A stretch of DNA of 64,000 nucleotides from an uncultured Bacteroidales bacterium (GTDB lineage Bacteria; Bacteroidota; Bacteroidia; Bacteroidales; UBA932): assembly GCA_946403855.1 (NCBI GenBank), contig CAMJBH010000012.1, positions 1 to 64,000 of the forward strand. Reading direction: 5' to 3'. Made by a program: the position numbers and the translations under genes. Position 1 is the first letter of the stretch; the number at the start of each line of letters is the position of its first letter. This document shows, piece by piece, positions 7,778 to 17,400 of the stretch. The notes under the pieces are model-generated. The model had not been told where the DNA came from and searched no databases. It was given only the letters and a program-made list of their open reading frames with translations.

Positions 7778-9049
7778 ATGTTGACGCTTAAGATGCTCCG
7801 TGACAATCCTCAGTGGGTTGTGGAGAAACTTAAAATCAAGAATTTTGACGCGCAGCCCATAGTGGACAAGGTGTTGGAACTGGACACGCGCCGCCGTAAT
7901 TTCCAGACCGAGGCCGATGCCCTGCTCGCTCAGCAGAAGCAGAAAGCCGCAGAGATCGGTTCCCTCATGAAGCAGGGACTCAAAGAGGAGGCCGAGAAGG
8001 CGAAGGCCGCCGTGGCAGCCCTCAAAGCCCGCTCCGGTGAACTTCTGGCCGGAATGGACGAGGCTGCCGCAGAGATGGAGAAGAACCTGGTGCTGATGCC
8101 CAACATCCCCTGCGACCTGGTCAAGCCCGGCAAGAGCGCCGAGGACAACGAGGTGGTGAAGATGGGCGGTCCCGAGGTCAAGCTGCCCGAGAACGCACTT
8201 CCTCACTGGGATCTCGCCAAGAAATATGATATCATAGACTTCGACCTTGGAGTAAAGATTACCGGAGCGGGATTCCCTGTGTACAAGGGCAAGGGAGCCA
8301 AGCTCCAGAGGGCGCTCATCAACTTCTTCCTGGACTGCAACACTGCGGCAGGTTACAAAGAGGTGGAGCCTCCGGTGATGGTGAACCGTGACTCCGGCTT
8401 CGGCACCGGCCAGCTGCCCGACAAAGAGGGCCAGATGTATCACGCCGAGGTGGATGATTTCTATATGGTACCTACGGCAGAAGTGCCTGTGACCAATATC
8501 TTCCGTGACGTCATACTCACAGAGGGACAGATCCCTCAGCGCCTTACCGCCTATACTCCTTGCTTCCGCCGTGAGGCTGGGTCTTACGGCAAAGACGTGC
8601 GCGGACTCAACCGCCTGCATCAGTTCGACAAAGTCGAGATCGTGCGTGTAGAAAAGCCCGAAGACAGCTACAAGGCCCTGGACGACATGGTCGCCCATGT
8701 GGAAGGAATAGTGAACAAGCTTGGGCTCAAGTACAGGATACTTCGCCTCTGCGGCGGGGACTTGTCCTTCACTTCCGCCATTACCTATGATTTCGAGCTC
8801 TGGAGCGCCGCACAGGGCCGCTGGCTCGAGATCAGCTCTGTAAGTAACTTCGAGACTTATCAGTCCAACCGTCTGCATCTGCGCTATCGCGATGAGAACG
8901 GCAAGACCCAGCTCGCCCATACCCTGAACGGCAGTTCTCTTGCCCTCCCCAGGGTTGTAGCGGCGCTTCTCGAGGACAACCAGACTCCCGACGGAATAGT
9001 TATCCCCGAAATCCTGCGTCCCTACACGGGCTTCGACAAGATTGACTAA
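7778..9049 (+). CDS. serS: Serine--tRNA ligase
   Basis: This 423-residue enzyme charges tRNA-Ser in the cytoplasm. The N-terminal 110 residues form the long coiled-coil tRNA-binding arm (alternating charged/Leu pattern). The class II core shows TAEVP (motif region), motif 2 around PCFRREAGSYGKDVRGLNR, and motif 3 near NGSSLALPRVVAALLED. The length is normal for the family. It overlaps the downstream ruvC by 8 bases, so the two are probably co-transcribed. Confidence 0.97.
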   Translation: MLTLKMLRDNPQWVVEKLKIKNFDAQPIVDKVLELDTRRRNFQTEADALLAQQKQKAAEIGSLMKQGLKEEAEKAKAAVAALKARSGELLAGMDEAAAEMEKNLVLMPNIPCDLVKPGKSAEDNEVVKMGGPEVKLPENALPHWDLAKKYDIIDFDLGVKITGAGFPVYKGKGAKLQRALINFFLDCNTAAGYKEVEPPVMVNRDSGFGTGQLPDKEGQMYHAEVDDFYMVPTAEVPVTNIFRDVILTEGQIPQRLTAYTPCFRREAGSYGKDVRGLNRLHQFDKVEIVRVEKPEDSYKALDDMVAHVEGIVNKLGLKYRILRLCGGDLSFTSAITYDFELWSAAQGRWLEISSVSNFETYQSNRLHLRYRDENGKTQLAHTLNGSSLALPRVVAALLEDNQTPDGIVIPEILRPYTGFDKID

Positions 9050-9599
9050 GCCTTGCACCATACTCGGAATAGATCCCGGAACCAATTTGCTTGGTTTCGG
9101 GATTATCCGTGTGGATGCATCAGGCAAGGCGCAATACGTGGACATGGGCGTTCTCGACCTTCGCAGGGTAGATGACATATACGAGAAGCTGCATATCATT
9201 TTCGATAAAGTGTGCGCCCTTTGCGATCTGCATCATCCGGACGACCTCGCCATAGAATCCCCGTTCTACGGCCGTAATGCCCAGGTCATTTTCAAGCTTG
9301 GAAGGGCTCAGGGAGCCGCTATGACCGCTGCGCTGACCCGTGGCGCCAAAGTGTATGAATATGCTCCCCGAAAGGCTAAGCAGGCAATCTGCGGCAACGG
9401 TGCGGCGTCCAAGGAGCAGGTGGCGCTGATTGTCGAGAAGACGCTCGGGATTGACATCGACCCCAAGCATCTGGATGCCACCGACGCCCTCGCCATCGCC
9501 ATGTGTCATTATTATCAAATGACAAGCCCGCTGGCCGGCAAGTCATCCGGCGGTTCCTGGGAAAAGTTCATCGCAGCCAACCCCGACAGAGTCAAATGA
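9042..9599 (+). CDS. ruvC: Crossover junction endodeoxyribonuclease RuvC
   Basis: This 185-residue Holliday-junction resolvase starts MTKPCTILGIDPGTNLLGFG, with the first catalytic Asp in GIDPGT, the second acidic site in AIESPFYG and the last in DATDALAIAMCH. A TTG start at 9042 is needed because no ATG exists before the catalytic Asp; it overlaps the serS stop by 8 nt, which fits translational coupling. A long inverted repeat follows at once. Confidence 0.93.
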   Translation: MTKPCTILGIDPGTNLLGFGIIRVDASGKAQYVDMGVLDLRRVDDIYEKLHIIFDKVCALCDLHHPDDLAIESPFYGRNAQVIFKLGRAQGAAMTAALTRGAKVYEYAPRKAKQAICGNGAASKEQVALIVEKTLGIDIDPKHLDATDALAIAMCHYYQMTSPLAGKSSGGSWEKFIAANPDRVK

Positions 9600-9602
9600 T
9601 TG

Positions 9603-9734
9603 TTTTTGGCGCCCGGTGCACTGCTGTATTGCAGGACCGTTGCCACCCTCGGCACCGTAAGAGGGAGGGGCCCGCTTGCGGGAGGGGCCGCGTAGCGGCG
9701 TCCTGCAATACAGCAGTGCACCGAGCGCCAAAAA
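9603..9734. repeat. 34-bp inverted repeat enclosing smaller hairpins
   Basis: The outer arms 9603-9636 and 9701-9734 match in 33 of 34 positions. The 64-nt spacer holds further self-complementary units, CCCGC-TT-GCGGG (about 9671-9682) and GCCGC-GTA-GCGGC (about 9687-9699), so the whole can fold as a branched structure. It fills the gap between ruvC and the next gene. It may end ruvC transcription but lacks a clear T-run. Confidence 0.88.
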
Positions 9735-9793
9735 ACGAAAATCTTTTGCCGGATTTAAACTTTTGACGGCCGATAGCGTCTAAAGAAAAGTTT

Positions 9794-12709
9794 ATGAAAT
9801 TGTTAGCCAGAATAGTGTGCCTTGCAGGGGCGCTGCTCCTGGGCACGGGCGTTTTTGCCCAGAACCGCCTCACTGCGGTACTTATCGACGAGTCCAACGG
9901 AGAGCCCGTTGGCTTCGCCACCGTTTCACTTACCCGTGAGGGAGCCCAGAAGCCCACAAAGTACGTGCTCAGCGAGTCTGACGGCAAGGTGGCCATAGAA
10001 GGCATAAGGTCGGGAGCCTACACCTTCAAGGCCGAAATGCTGGGTTACCAGCCCTTCGAAAAGCAGGTCAAGATTCCAGATGTCAAGGATCTGGGAACCA
10101 TCAAGATGAAAGTGGACCAGCAGCAGCTTGACGCCGCGTCGGTGTCTGCTGTCGGCAACCCCATCATCATCAAGAAAGACACTATCGAGTACAACGCCAC
10201 TTCGTTCAAGACGACCGACAACGATGTGCTCGAAGACCTCCTCAAGAAACTCCCCGGCATAGAAGTGGCCGAGGATGGCAGCATTACTCACAACGGACAG
10301 ACTATCAAAAGGATAACTATTGACGGAAAGACTTTCTTCCTGGACGATCCGCAACTGGCTTCCAAGAACATTCCCGCCAAGATAATCAACAAGCTCAAAG
10401 TCGTGGACAAGAAGTCCGACCAGGCCGAGTTCACCGGAATTGACGACGGAGAAGAAGAGACCATAATCGACCTCAGCATCAAGCCCGGCATGATGAAAGG
10501 AACCTTCGGCAATATTATGGCCGGAGGCGGCCATGACCTGCCTTCCACCGACGTAGAAGGTGACTGGCGCTATCAGACTGCGGCATTTGTGGGCAAATTC
10601 ACCGACAAAACCCAGATCTCTTTCATAGCCAACGGCAACAATACCAACAACCGCGGCTTCAACGACCTCGCCGGTTCCATGATGGGCGGCATGCGAGGCG
10701 GTGGCGGCGGCATGGGCGGAGGCCGCGGCGGCAACGGGAACTACAACGGAATCACTACTTCCTGGATGGCCGGCGGCAACGGCGCCTGGACTCTTTTCGA
10801 CAACCGCATGGACCTGAGCGGAAACTATCTGTACAGCAATACCTCCAAGTATATAGAAGAGGAGAGTTCCCGTACCACCTACCTGAAGGACTACGACCAG
10901 ATATACAATTCCAACGGTTTCAACGACACCCAGACCTGGGGACACCGTTTCGGAATGCGCCTGGACCACAAGTTCTCGAACAACACCTCCATTCTGTTCC
11001 AGCCCCAGCTGAATTTCGGCGGCGGCGCATTCATGCAGCAGAACGACTATTTCACGGACTACGACCGTTCGTCGGTAGTCGAACACATAAACAAGGGTGA
11101 TTCGAAGAACTGGGGTACCAACCGCAACTTCAGCACCAGCGGATTCGCCCTCCTGCGCCAGCGTCTCGGTAAGCCCGGCCGCACCCTCACTGTGATGGGC
11201 CGGTACAGCTTCTCCAACAATGAGATGGGCTCTTTCAACCAGTCCAATGTCTTCTCCGATTTTGTGTCCGAGGGCAACTGGGCTTCCCATCAGATAACAG
11301 ATCAGACAATAGACCAGGAAAGCCGCTCCCACTCGCTCTTCGGAAGGGTCACATACACCGAGCCCATAGGCGGCAACTTCTATGTGGAGGCCAACTATGG
11401 CTACAGCTGGTCCCGTTCCACATCGGAGAAGAAGACCTACGACAATCAGAACGGCGGCGCCCTGGACGTGTATTACTCCAACAGCGTGGTCAATGACAAC
11501 AAACGTCACGACATAGGAGCTAACGTGCTCTATCAGCTGGAGAAATTCCGGGCTCAGCTTGGTTTCTCGGCCCAGCCTGTGAAGACTACCAACGAGACCG
11601 TCCGGGCCGGCGTTCCTGTCTCTTACGAAGACACACGCTGGCGTTATGCTCCCAGCGCCATGATGTGGTGGGAGATGGGAGAGAACTCCAACATGCGCAT
11701 TTTCTACCGCGGATGGTCCAACCAGCCCTCGGTGTCTCAGTTGATCCCTGTTCCCGACAACACCGATCCTCTGAACATAAGCTTTGGTAACCCTTCGCTC
11801 GCTCCCTATTTCAGCCACAACTTCAACGGTGACTTCAGGTTCAACAACCGCAAATCGTTTGCATCCGTAAACGCCCGTTTCAACGGAAGTTACGTGCAAG
11901 ACCCCATAACCAGCGCCATTTGGTACGGCCCCAACGGAGCGCGCTACTCCATGCCTTTTAACGGCCCCTCGTCCTTCAATTTCGGCGTCAATCTCTTTGC
12001 CAACATCCCCATCGGAGGCACTAATTTCTCGATCGGTGAAATGGGACGTATCAACTACAGCAAAAATGCATCATACGTAGGAGGAAACGATGTCACCAGC
12101 CAGATAGTCAACTACTATGATGCCGCCACCGGAGACATGGACTACGACGGCTTCCTGGCGGCTTACGGCAGGGGAGACTTCAAATTCGACGAGAACATAA
12201 CCCGCACTGTGAGCGCCATGGAGCGCCTGCGCGTCACCTACCGTAACGACGCACTGGAACTCTCCGCAAGCGCCCGCACGCGCGTCAACAAGTCCTGGTA
12301 CACCATTTCCCAGACCGCTGACAACACCCTCACATTCAACAACCAGATCCGCGCCTCCGTGAACTGGACCTGGGAAGGCCCCGGCCTCACTCTTAAGTCT
12401 GATTTTAGTTACAACTGGTACAACGGATACGCCAGCAACCTGAATTACCAGCCCGAGTATATTCTCAACGCCGAAATCCAGAAACTGCTCTTCAAGAAAA
12501 AGGCAACCCTCGCTCTCAAGAGCTACGATATCCTGGGCCAGGCCAAGAACCTCAGCGTGTCCGACAACTCCAACTACCACTCTGAGGTTTACAACAATAC
12601 TCTCGGCCGCTACATAATCCTGTCGCTGACCTGGCGCTTCGGTACCTTCGACCGCGACAAGATGCGCGGTCCCGGCGGCAGAGGCCCCGGCGGCCGCGGC
12701 CCCAGATAA
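9794..12709 (+). CDS. Outer-membrane beta-barrel protein with carboxypeptidase-regulatory-like N-domain (TonB-receptor-like)
   Basis: This 971-residue protein has a signal peptide ending near GVFAQ (residue 23), a CarboxypepD_reg-like domain (about 24-115), a plug-like region and a long beta-barrel, matching the Bacteroidetes outer-membrane protein beta-barrel family (OMP_b-brl_3 type). No SusD partner follows it directly. Two low-complexity Gly-rich stretches stand out: one around residues 295-320 (GGMRGGGGGMGGG) and a C-terminal GPGGRGPGGRGPR tail, in place of the usual terminal aromatic residue. The substrate is unknown. It may act in export or uptake of a peptide or metal complex. Confidence 0.8.
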   Translation: MKLLARIVCLAGALLLGTGVFAQNRLTAVLIDESNGEPVGFATVSLTREGAQKPTKYVLSESDGKVAIEGIRSGAYTFKAEMLGYQPFEKQVKIPDVKDLGTIKMKVDQQQLDAASVSAVGNPIIIKKDTIEYNATSFKTTDNDVLEDLLKKLPGIEVAEDGSITHNGQTIKRITIDGKTFFLDDPQLASKNIPAKIINKLKVVDKKSDQAEFTGIDDGEEETIIDLSIKPGMMKGTFGNIMAGGGHDLPSTDVEGDWRYQTAAFVGKFTDKTQISFIANGNNTNNRGFNDLAGSMMGGMRGGGGGMGGGRGGNGNYNGITTSWMAGGNGAWTLFDNRMDLSGNYLYSNTSKYIEEESSRTTYLKDYDQIYNSNGFNDTQTWGHRFGMRLDHKFSNNTSILFQPQLNFGGGAFMQQNDYFTDYDRSSVVEHINKGDSKNWGTNRNFSTSGFALLRQRLGKPGRTLTVMGRYSFSNNEMGSFNQSNVFSDFVSEGNWASHQITDQTIDQESRSHSLFGRVTYTEPIGGNFYVEANYGYSWSRSTSEKKTYDNQNGGALDVYYSNSVVNDNKRHDIGANVLYQLEKFRAQLGFSAQPVKTTNETVRAGVPVSYEDTRWRYAPSAMMWWEMGENSNMRIFYRGWSNQPSVSQLIPVPDNTDPLNISFGNPSLAPYFSHNFNGDFRFNNRKSFASVNARFNGSYVQDPITSAIWYGPNGARYSMPFNGPSSFNFGVNLFANIPIGGTNFSIGEMGRINYSKNASYVGGNDVTSQIVNYYDAATGDMDYDGFLAAYGRGDFKFDENITRTVSAMERLRVTYRNDALELSASARTRVNKSWYTISQTADNTLTFNNQIRASVNWTWEGPGLTLKSDFSYNWYNGYASNLNYQPEYILNAEIQKLLFKKKATLALKSYDILGQAKNLSVSDNSNYHSEVYNNTLGRYIILSLTWRFGTFDRDKMRGPGGRGPGGRGPR

Positions 12710-12733
12710 TCGTAAGCGGCAAAAAGATATTCT

Positions 12734-12812
12734 CCTGCAGCAGCGGAGTTATGCTCGGGCCGACCTTGGCCCATACGAACGGGAGGTTCGGGCATAACTC
12801 CGCTGCTGCAGG
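12734..12812. repeat. 21-bp inverted repeat with two inner hairpins (three-way-junction shape)
   Basis: The arms 12734-12754 and 12792-12812 are exact reverse complements. Between them lie GGGCC-6 nt-GGCCC (12757-12772) and CGAAC-5 nt-GTTCG (12776-12790), giving a cloverleaf-like fold. It lies between the barrel-protein gene and the sigma factor promoter. Confidence 0.88.
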
Positions 12813-12836
12813 TGTACAAGTTCCTGTTTTTATTGC

Positions 12837-12844
12837 TATATTTG
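12837..12844 (+). promoter_or_regulatory. Sigma factor gene -7 box, only 5 nt from the start codon
   Basis: TATATTTG is followed by 5 nt and then ATG 12850. Transcription would begin almost at the start codon, implying a leaderless or near-leaderless mRNA. Confidence 0.55.
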
Positions 12845-12849
12845 CAGAG

Positions 12850-13413
12850 ATGCAATCCGAATTAATAACACGAATAAAAGCAGGAGACAGAGAAGCATTT
12901 GATATGTTGTGCCGCGAGCGCTACGTATCACTCATCTCTTATGCACGCCTTTTCCTCTCCGGAGTAGAATCCTCCTGGGCAGAAGACGTGGTTCAGGATG
13001 TTCTGTTCGGCCTCTGGCAAAACCGCCGCTCTCTCAGAGACGACCCAGCTGAACTCCAGTCCTACTTGCTCCGCTCCGTGTACAACCGCTGCATCAACTA
13101 CCTCAAACGCGCCCGCCGCATGCATCTTCTTAATAATCAGTATGAAGACCGCATGCTGAGCATTTTGGGCGACTGCTGGTCTCCGGATCGCAATCCTGTT
13201 ATCAGCAGCATATTCAATGCAGACCTTAGAGATATTATTTCTGAAGCCGTGGCAAAGCTTCCTCCTCGCTGCCGGGAAGTATTTACCATGAGCTATATAG
13301 ACAATCTTTCCAACAAAGAAATCAGCGAGCGCCTTGGAATAGCCCTGAGCACTGTCGAGAACCACATGTATCTTGCGCTGAAACAACTGCGTACCAGTCT
13401 TGCAGGAATTTGA
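12850..13413 (+). CDS. ECF RNA polymerase sigma-70 factor, SusCD-associated type
   Basis: This 187-residue protein has a sigma region 2 (residues about 10-80, with SWAEDVVQDVLFGLW) and a region 4 helix-turn-helix (about 125-180, with SNKEISERLGIALSTVENHM). It belongs to the ECF class found beside FecR anti-sigma factors in Bacteroidetes. The ATG at 12850 fits the usual start of region 2; the open frame extends upstream into the palindrome without homology. It precedes a FecR-like gene by 46 bases and then an STN-containing SusC, so it probably activates that locus when the outer-membrane receptor binds ligand. Confidence 0.93.
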   Translation: MQSELITRIKAGDREAFDMLCRERYVSLISYARLFLSGVESSWAEDVVQDVLFGLWQNRRSLRDDPAELQSYLLRSVYNRCINYLKRARRMHLLNNQYEDRMLSILGDCWSPDRNPVISSIFNADLRDIISEAVAKLPPRCREVFTMSYIDNLSNKEISERLGIALSTVENHMYLALKQLRTSLAGI

Positions 13414-13459
13414 TAATCTCATTGGGTGATTTCACCGGCTCGCTTGTATATTATTATGT

Positions 13460-14422
13460 ATGCAAGACGAAATTATTGAACTCATCATAAAACACATACG
13501 TCACAGCACATCGGAAGAAGAAAGTGCCAAGCTTCTGCAATGGCTCGAACAATCCGAAGAGAACAGGCGTTTTTATTCCCTTTTTCTTGCCAATTACTCT
13601 CTGCATCAAACGGTTAGCTCTGACGATCTTAACATCAGAAGCGAATCGATGGTGGCTCGCCTCAATGCGAGGATAGATGCTTCAGAGGCCCGTAGAAAGC
13701 AGCGCTTCAATTTCCGGGTCGCTGCTTATGCATTTGCTGCAGTGGCAGTGCTGGTACTTGGATTTTTCACCGTAAGCAATTTCTTCGGAGAAAAAGAAAC
13801 GCCGGTGCCCATGGAACTTGTGGCCAACAGCACGAGCGAGACTATACATTTGGTGCTTGAAGACGGGTCGCGGGTTTATCTGCGTCCCGGGGCTAGCATT
13901 GAATACAATGTGAGCAACCTTCCCGGGAAAAGGGAGGTCAAACTCAGCGGCGATGCTTATTTTGACGTTACTCACAATGAGGCGAAACCTTTCTTCGTGC
14001 ACACCGGCAATATAGGAATTAAAGTCCTGGGTACAGCTTTTTCTGTTTCTTCAGCCCCTGAACAATCCCAGGTCGTGCTGGAACGTGGCTCGGTGCGGCT
14101 GCTTTCTCCCGAAGGCGTGTCCATGGTGACCCTGAGCCCCAACCAGAAAGCCACATACAAAGCCCTTTCCGGAGACATGAGGGTGGAGCCCGTGTATGCA
14201 ACCGCCTTTGTAACCGACAAATACAGGCTTGTGTCCATGTCCGATGCGACTCTGGCTCAGATGGTTTCCCGTCTTTCTACCATTTTCCACAAAAAGATCA
14301 AAGCCCGCGGAGGGGACACCGAGAAGCACTATAACCTTGCTTTCCTCAAGACAGATACACTGGAAGATGTTCTGTCCATAATTGAATATATGACCGGGGC
14401 GGAATGCGATATTGAAAAATAA
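13460..14422 (+). CDS. FecR-family anti-sigma factor
   Basis: This 320-residue inner-membrane protein has a cytoplasmic N-terminal part (about 1-85), one membrane helix (about 88-110, AAYAFAAVAVLVLGFF), and a periplasmic FecR domain with DGSRVYLRPGASIEY, L-SGDAYFDV and KPFFVHT motifs. The C-terminal DUF4974-like region (about 255-320) would contact the STN domain of the SusC partner. It probably holds the upstream sigma factor inactive until signalled. The next gene, 24 bases downstream, is that partner. Confidence 0.93.
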   Translation: MQDEIIELIIKHIRHSTSEEESAKLLQWLEQSEENRRFYSLFLANYSLHQTVSSDDLNIRSESMVARLNARIDASEARRKQRFNFRVAAYAFAAVAVLVLGFFTVSNFFGEKETPVPMELVANSTSETIHLVLEDGSRVYLRPGASIEYNVSNLPGKREVKLSGDAYFDVTHNEAKPFFVHTGNIGIKVLGTAFSVSSAPEQSQVVLERGSVRLLSPEGVSMVTLSPNQKATYKALSGDMRVEPVYATAFVTDKYRLVSMSDATLAQMVSRLSTIFHKKIKARGGDTEKHYNLAFLKTDTLEDVLSIIEYMTGAECDIEK

Positions 14423-14446
14423 CTATTTCTAACCAATACATTTTAT

Positions 14447-17400
14447 ATGAGAAAAAAAGTTCTGTTGACGATCTGCTTCTTCGCCGTCTTTGGCTTCCTG
14501 GCCGGAAGCACACTCACGGCGCAGGCGCAGAGCAGGCTCTATGATGTAGATATGTCTATGTCAGGAGCCACGGTCAGTTCGTTTACGGCTGCCCTCACAG
14601 GGCAGACAGGCGTACTGTTCTCTTATGAGACGGACCTTGCCTCCAAATCGCTTGGTGACATTTCCATCAAGCAAAAGCAGGCCTCTCTTGAGTCTATTCT
14701 GACTAAAGCTTTCAGCGGAAAGGGAATAAGCTGGAAAGTTGTCAACCGCACAGTGGTTCTAACAGCCGAACAGCAGTCTTCCGACAAAGCTTCAGTGGTT
14801 TCCGGACGGGTAGTCGATAGCAACGGCGATCCGCTGCCCGGTACGGGAGTCATGATAAAAGGTACCACCAAAGGTACGACAACCGATGCAGACGGTCGTT
14901 TCTCCCTTCCTGTGGGAGGAAACCAGTCGCTGGAGTTCTCCTTCATAGGTTACACGACCCAGACCGTTCCCGTCGCCGGCCGCTCCGTTCTGAACGTCAC
15001 ACTTTCCGACGACCAGAACATCCTCGACGACGTGGTTGTGGTGGGTTATGGTACCCAGTCCCGCAAGACCCTGAGTACCGCTATCGCCAAAGTTGACGGA
15101 GACAAGCTCTTGGACGCTCCTGTTTCTACCGTCGGCGACGCCTTGAAGGGTAAGGTCACCGGCCTTCGCATCGCATCCAACAACAACCTCCCCGGCGAGA
15201 GCCCCCGCTTCCTCATCCGAGGCGGTTCGTCAATCAACCGTAGCAACGATCCTCTGTTCCTCGTGGACGGCGTTGAGAGAGGCATTGACGACCTCAACCC
15301 CAACGATATCGAATCCATCGAGGTCCTGAAGGATGCAGCGTCCTCCGCTATCTACGGTAGCCGCGCATCCAACGGTGTTATTCTCGTGACCACCAGGAAG
15401 GGCAACTCCTTCAAGCAGCCCCAGGTGGTCTTCGACTCCCAGGTGGGCTTTACTTCTCCCGCCCGCACCTGGAAGCTGGCCAACGCCACCGAGTTCCTTA
15501 CTATCGTGCGTCCTGCCGCCCTCCAGGGACCCAATGCGCCCCTGGTGCTCAACGGAGCAAACGGCGCCGGTATAGGCAACACCGAATCTACATCAACCTA
15601 TTCGACACGTTATCTTGTTGACGGTGAGTCGATTCCTGCCGGATATCTATCCATGGCAGACCCTGTCGATCCGTCCAAGACCATCATTTACACCGACCAT
15701 AACTGGCAGAACGAGTGGTATCATCCTTCCTTCTACCATAAACATTACGTAGGTGTCAACGGCGGAAACAAAGATGTCAAGTACGCCGCTTCCGTAGGTT
15801 ACCTAGGAGACGACGGAATGGTGGCAATGAGTGCCTACAAAAACTTCACGATGCACGGAAATACTTCCTTCAACGTGACCAAGTGGCTCACTGCTTCCAC
15901 CACGTTCGATTTCTCCAACGCCACCAAGAACCCCATGACCAACGACTACTTTACCGTCCTCGGCCGTGGTATCATGATGTCGCCTACGCATATCGGCAAG
16001 TACCCCGACGGCACCTTCGCCACCGGCGGTACCAACAAGAACCAGCAGACCGCCGAGTTCTACGAGACATTCTATGACCGTGAGACCCAGCGCCACAAAT
16101 TCATGGGCAGCATGAACCTCAAGGCCAAGATTACCGACTGGCTCACCGGCACCGTGCAGTACGCTCTCTACGACAACAGCTACCGCGGAAGCTACTACAC
16201 CAAGGGCGAGGTCAACGGTTCTTCCAACTTCGTGAGCACCAACCGCAGCACCAGCGAAACCCGCACCCAGACCCAGAGGGAGAACTTCCAGGCCTACCTC
16301 ACTGCAGACAAGCTGCTCGGTAAGCACCGCCTCAGCGGAACCGTCGGTTACGACTGGTCCAAGTGGCACTACTGGTATCTGAATGCAGGCAACAGCGGCT
16401 CGCTGTCCGACAAGGTTCCTATCCTCGGCTCCGGCGGCTCTAACACTGCCGGCACCATGAGCATGAGCAATCAGGACTACGAGACTGCACTCATCTCTTA
16501 CTTTGGACGTATCGGCTACAACTACGCAGACCGTTACATTCTGTCTGCAACGTTCCGCGCCGACGGTAGCTCGCTCTTCCTGGGCGACAACAAATGGGGC
16601 TATTTCCCCTCTGTTTCAGCTGCATGGGTAATCAGCGAAGAAAACTTCTTCGCCCCTGCAAAGGACAAGATGAACATGCTCAAGCTGCGTGCTTCCCTGG
16701 GTCAGACCGGTAACAACGACATTGCCCGTACCGATCCTCTCGGAGCCTACTCTGCAAGCACCTACAACATCTATAATGTGCTGCTTCCTTCCAAGATGGT
16801 CAACACCGGACTTAAGTGGGAGACCACTACCCAGTTCGACCTCGGTCTGGACATGGGCTTCCTGAACGACCGCATCCGCGTTGTTGCAGACTACTACAAC
16901 AAAGTGACCAACGACCTCATCTACGGCATCACCCTTCCTGATACCGGCCAGATTGGCAGCGTAAACGCCAACGTGGGAAGCGTTCGCTTCTGGGGTGCCG
17001 AACTTGAACTGCACACAGTCAATATCGAGAGGCGCGACTTCTCTTGGGAGACCGACTTCACCTGGTCATTCTCCCGCAACGAGGTCCTTTCCCTGCCTGA
17101 CGAGTATAAGTACCAGCTCAAGGATATGGACGGCAACTTGCTTTACAATGCCGACGGCAGCCCTGCATACGGCTGGCGTATAGGCGGTTACACCACTGCA
17201 AGCGGCTACCGCTTCGGCGGCACTGCAGTGGGCGAGCCTCTGGGACGCATCTGGGGCTACAAGGTTGCAGGCATCCTTCAGACCGACGAAGAGGCTGCGG
17301 CAGCATACTTTGACACCCAGTCTCACGGTTACCGCCGTTCCGACGGACAGTCCATCCAGGGACGTAAGGACGCCGGAGATTTTGAGTGGCTCAACCGTTA

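Noticed and set aside
7763..9199. 478-residue open frame on the minus strand
   Set aside because: It is antisense to serS and the start of ruvC; no domain is visible.
9603..9734. Palindrome considered as an insertion sequence or MITE
   Set aside because: No transposase, no clear target-site duplication and no second copy of the same sequence in the window; only the shape recurs.
9926..11899. 657-residue open frame on the minus strand
   Set aside because: It is antisense to the outer-membrane barrel gene, whose signal peptide, domains and codon pattern are convincing; the minus frame has no recognisable domain.
12751..12849. Upstream extension of the sigma factor frame
   Set aside because: The extension translates the palindrome and promoter; sigma region 2 begins just after ATG 12850.
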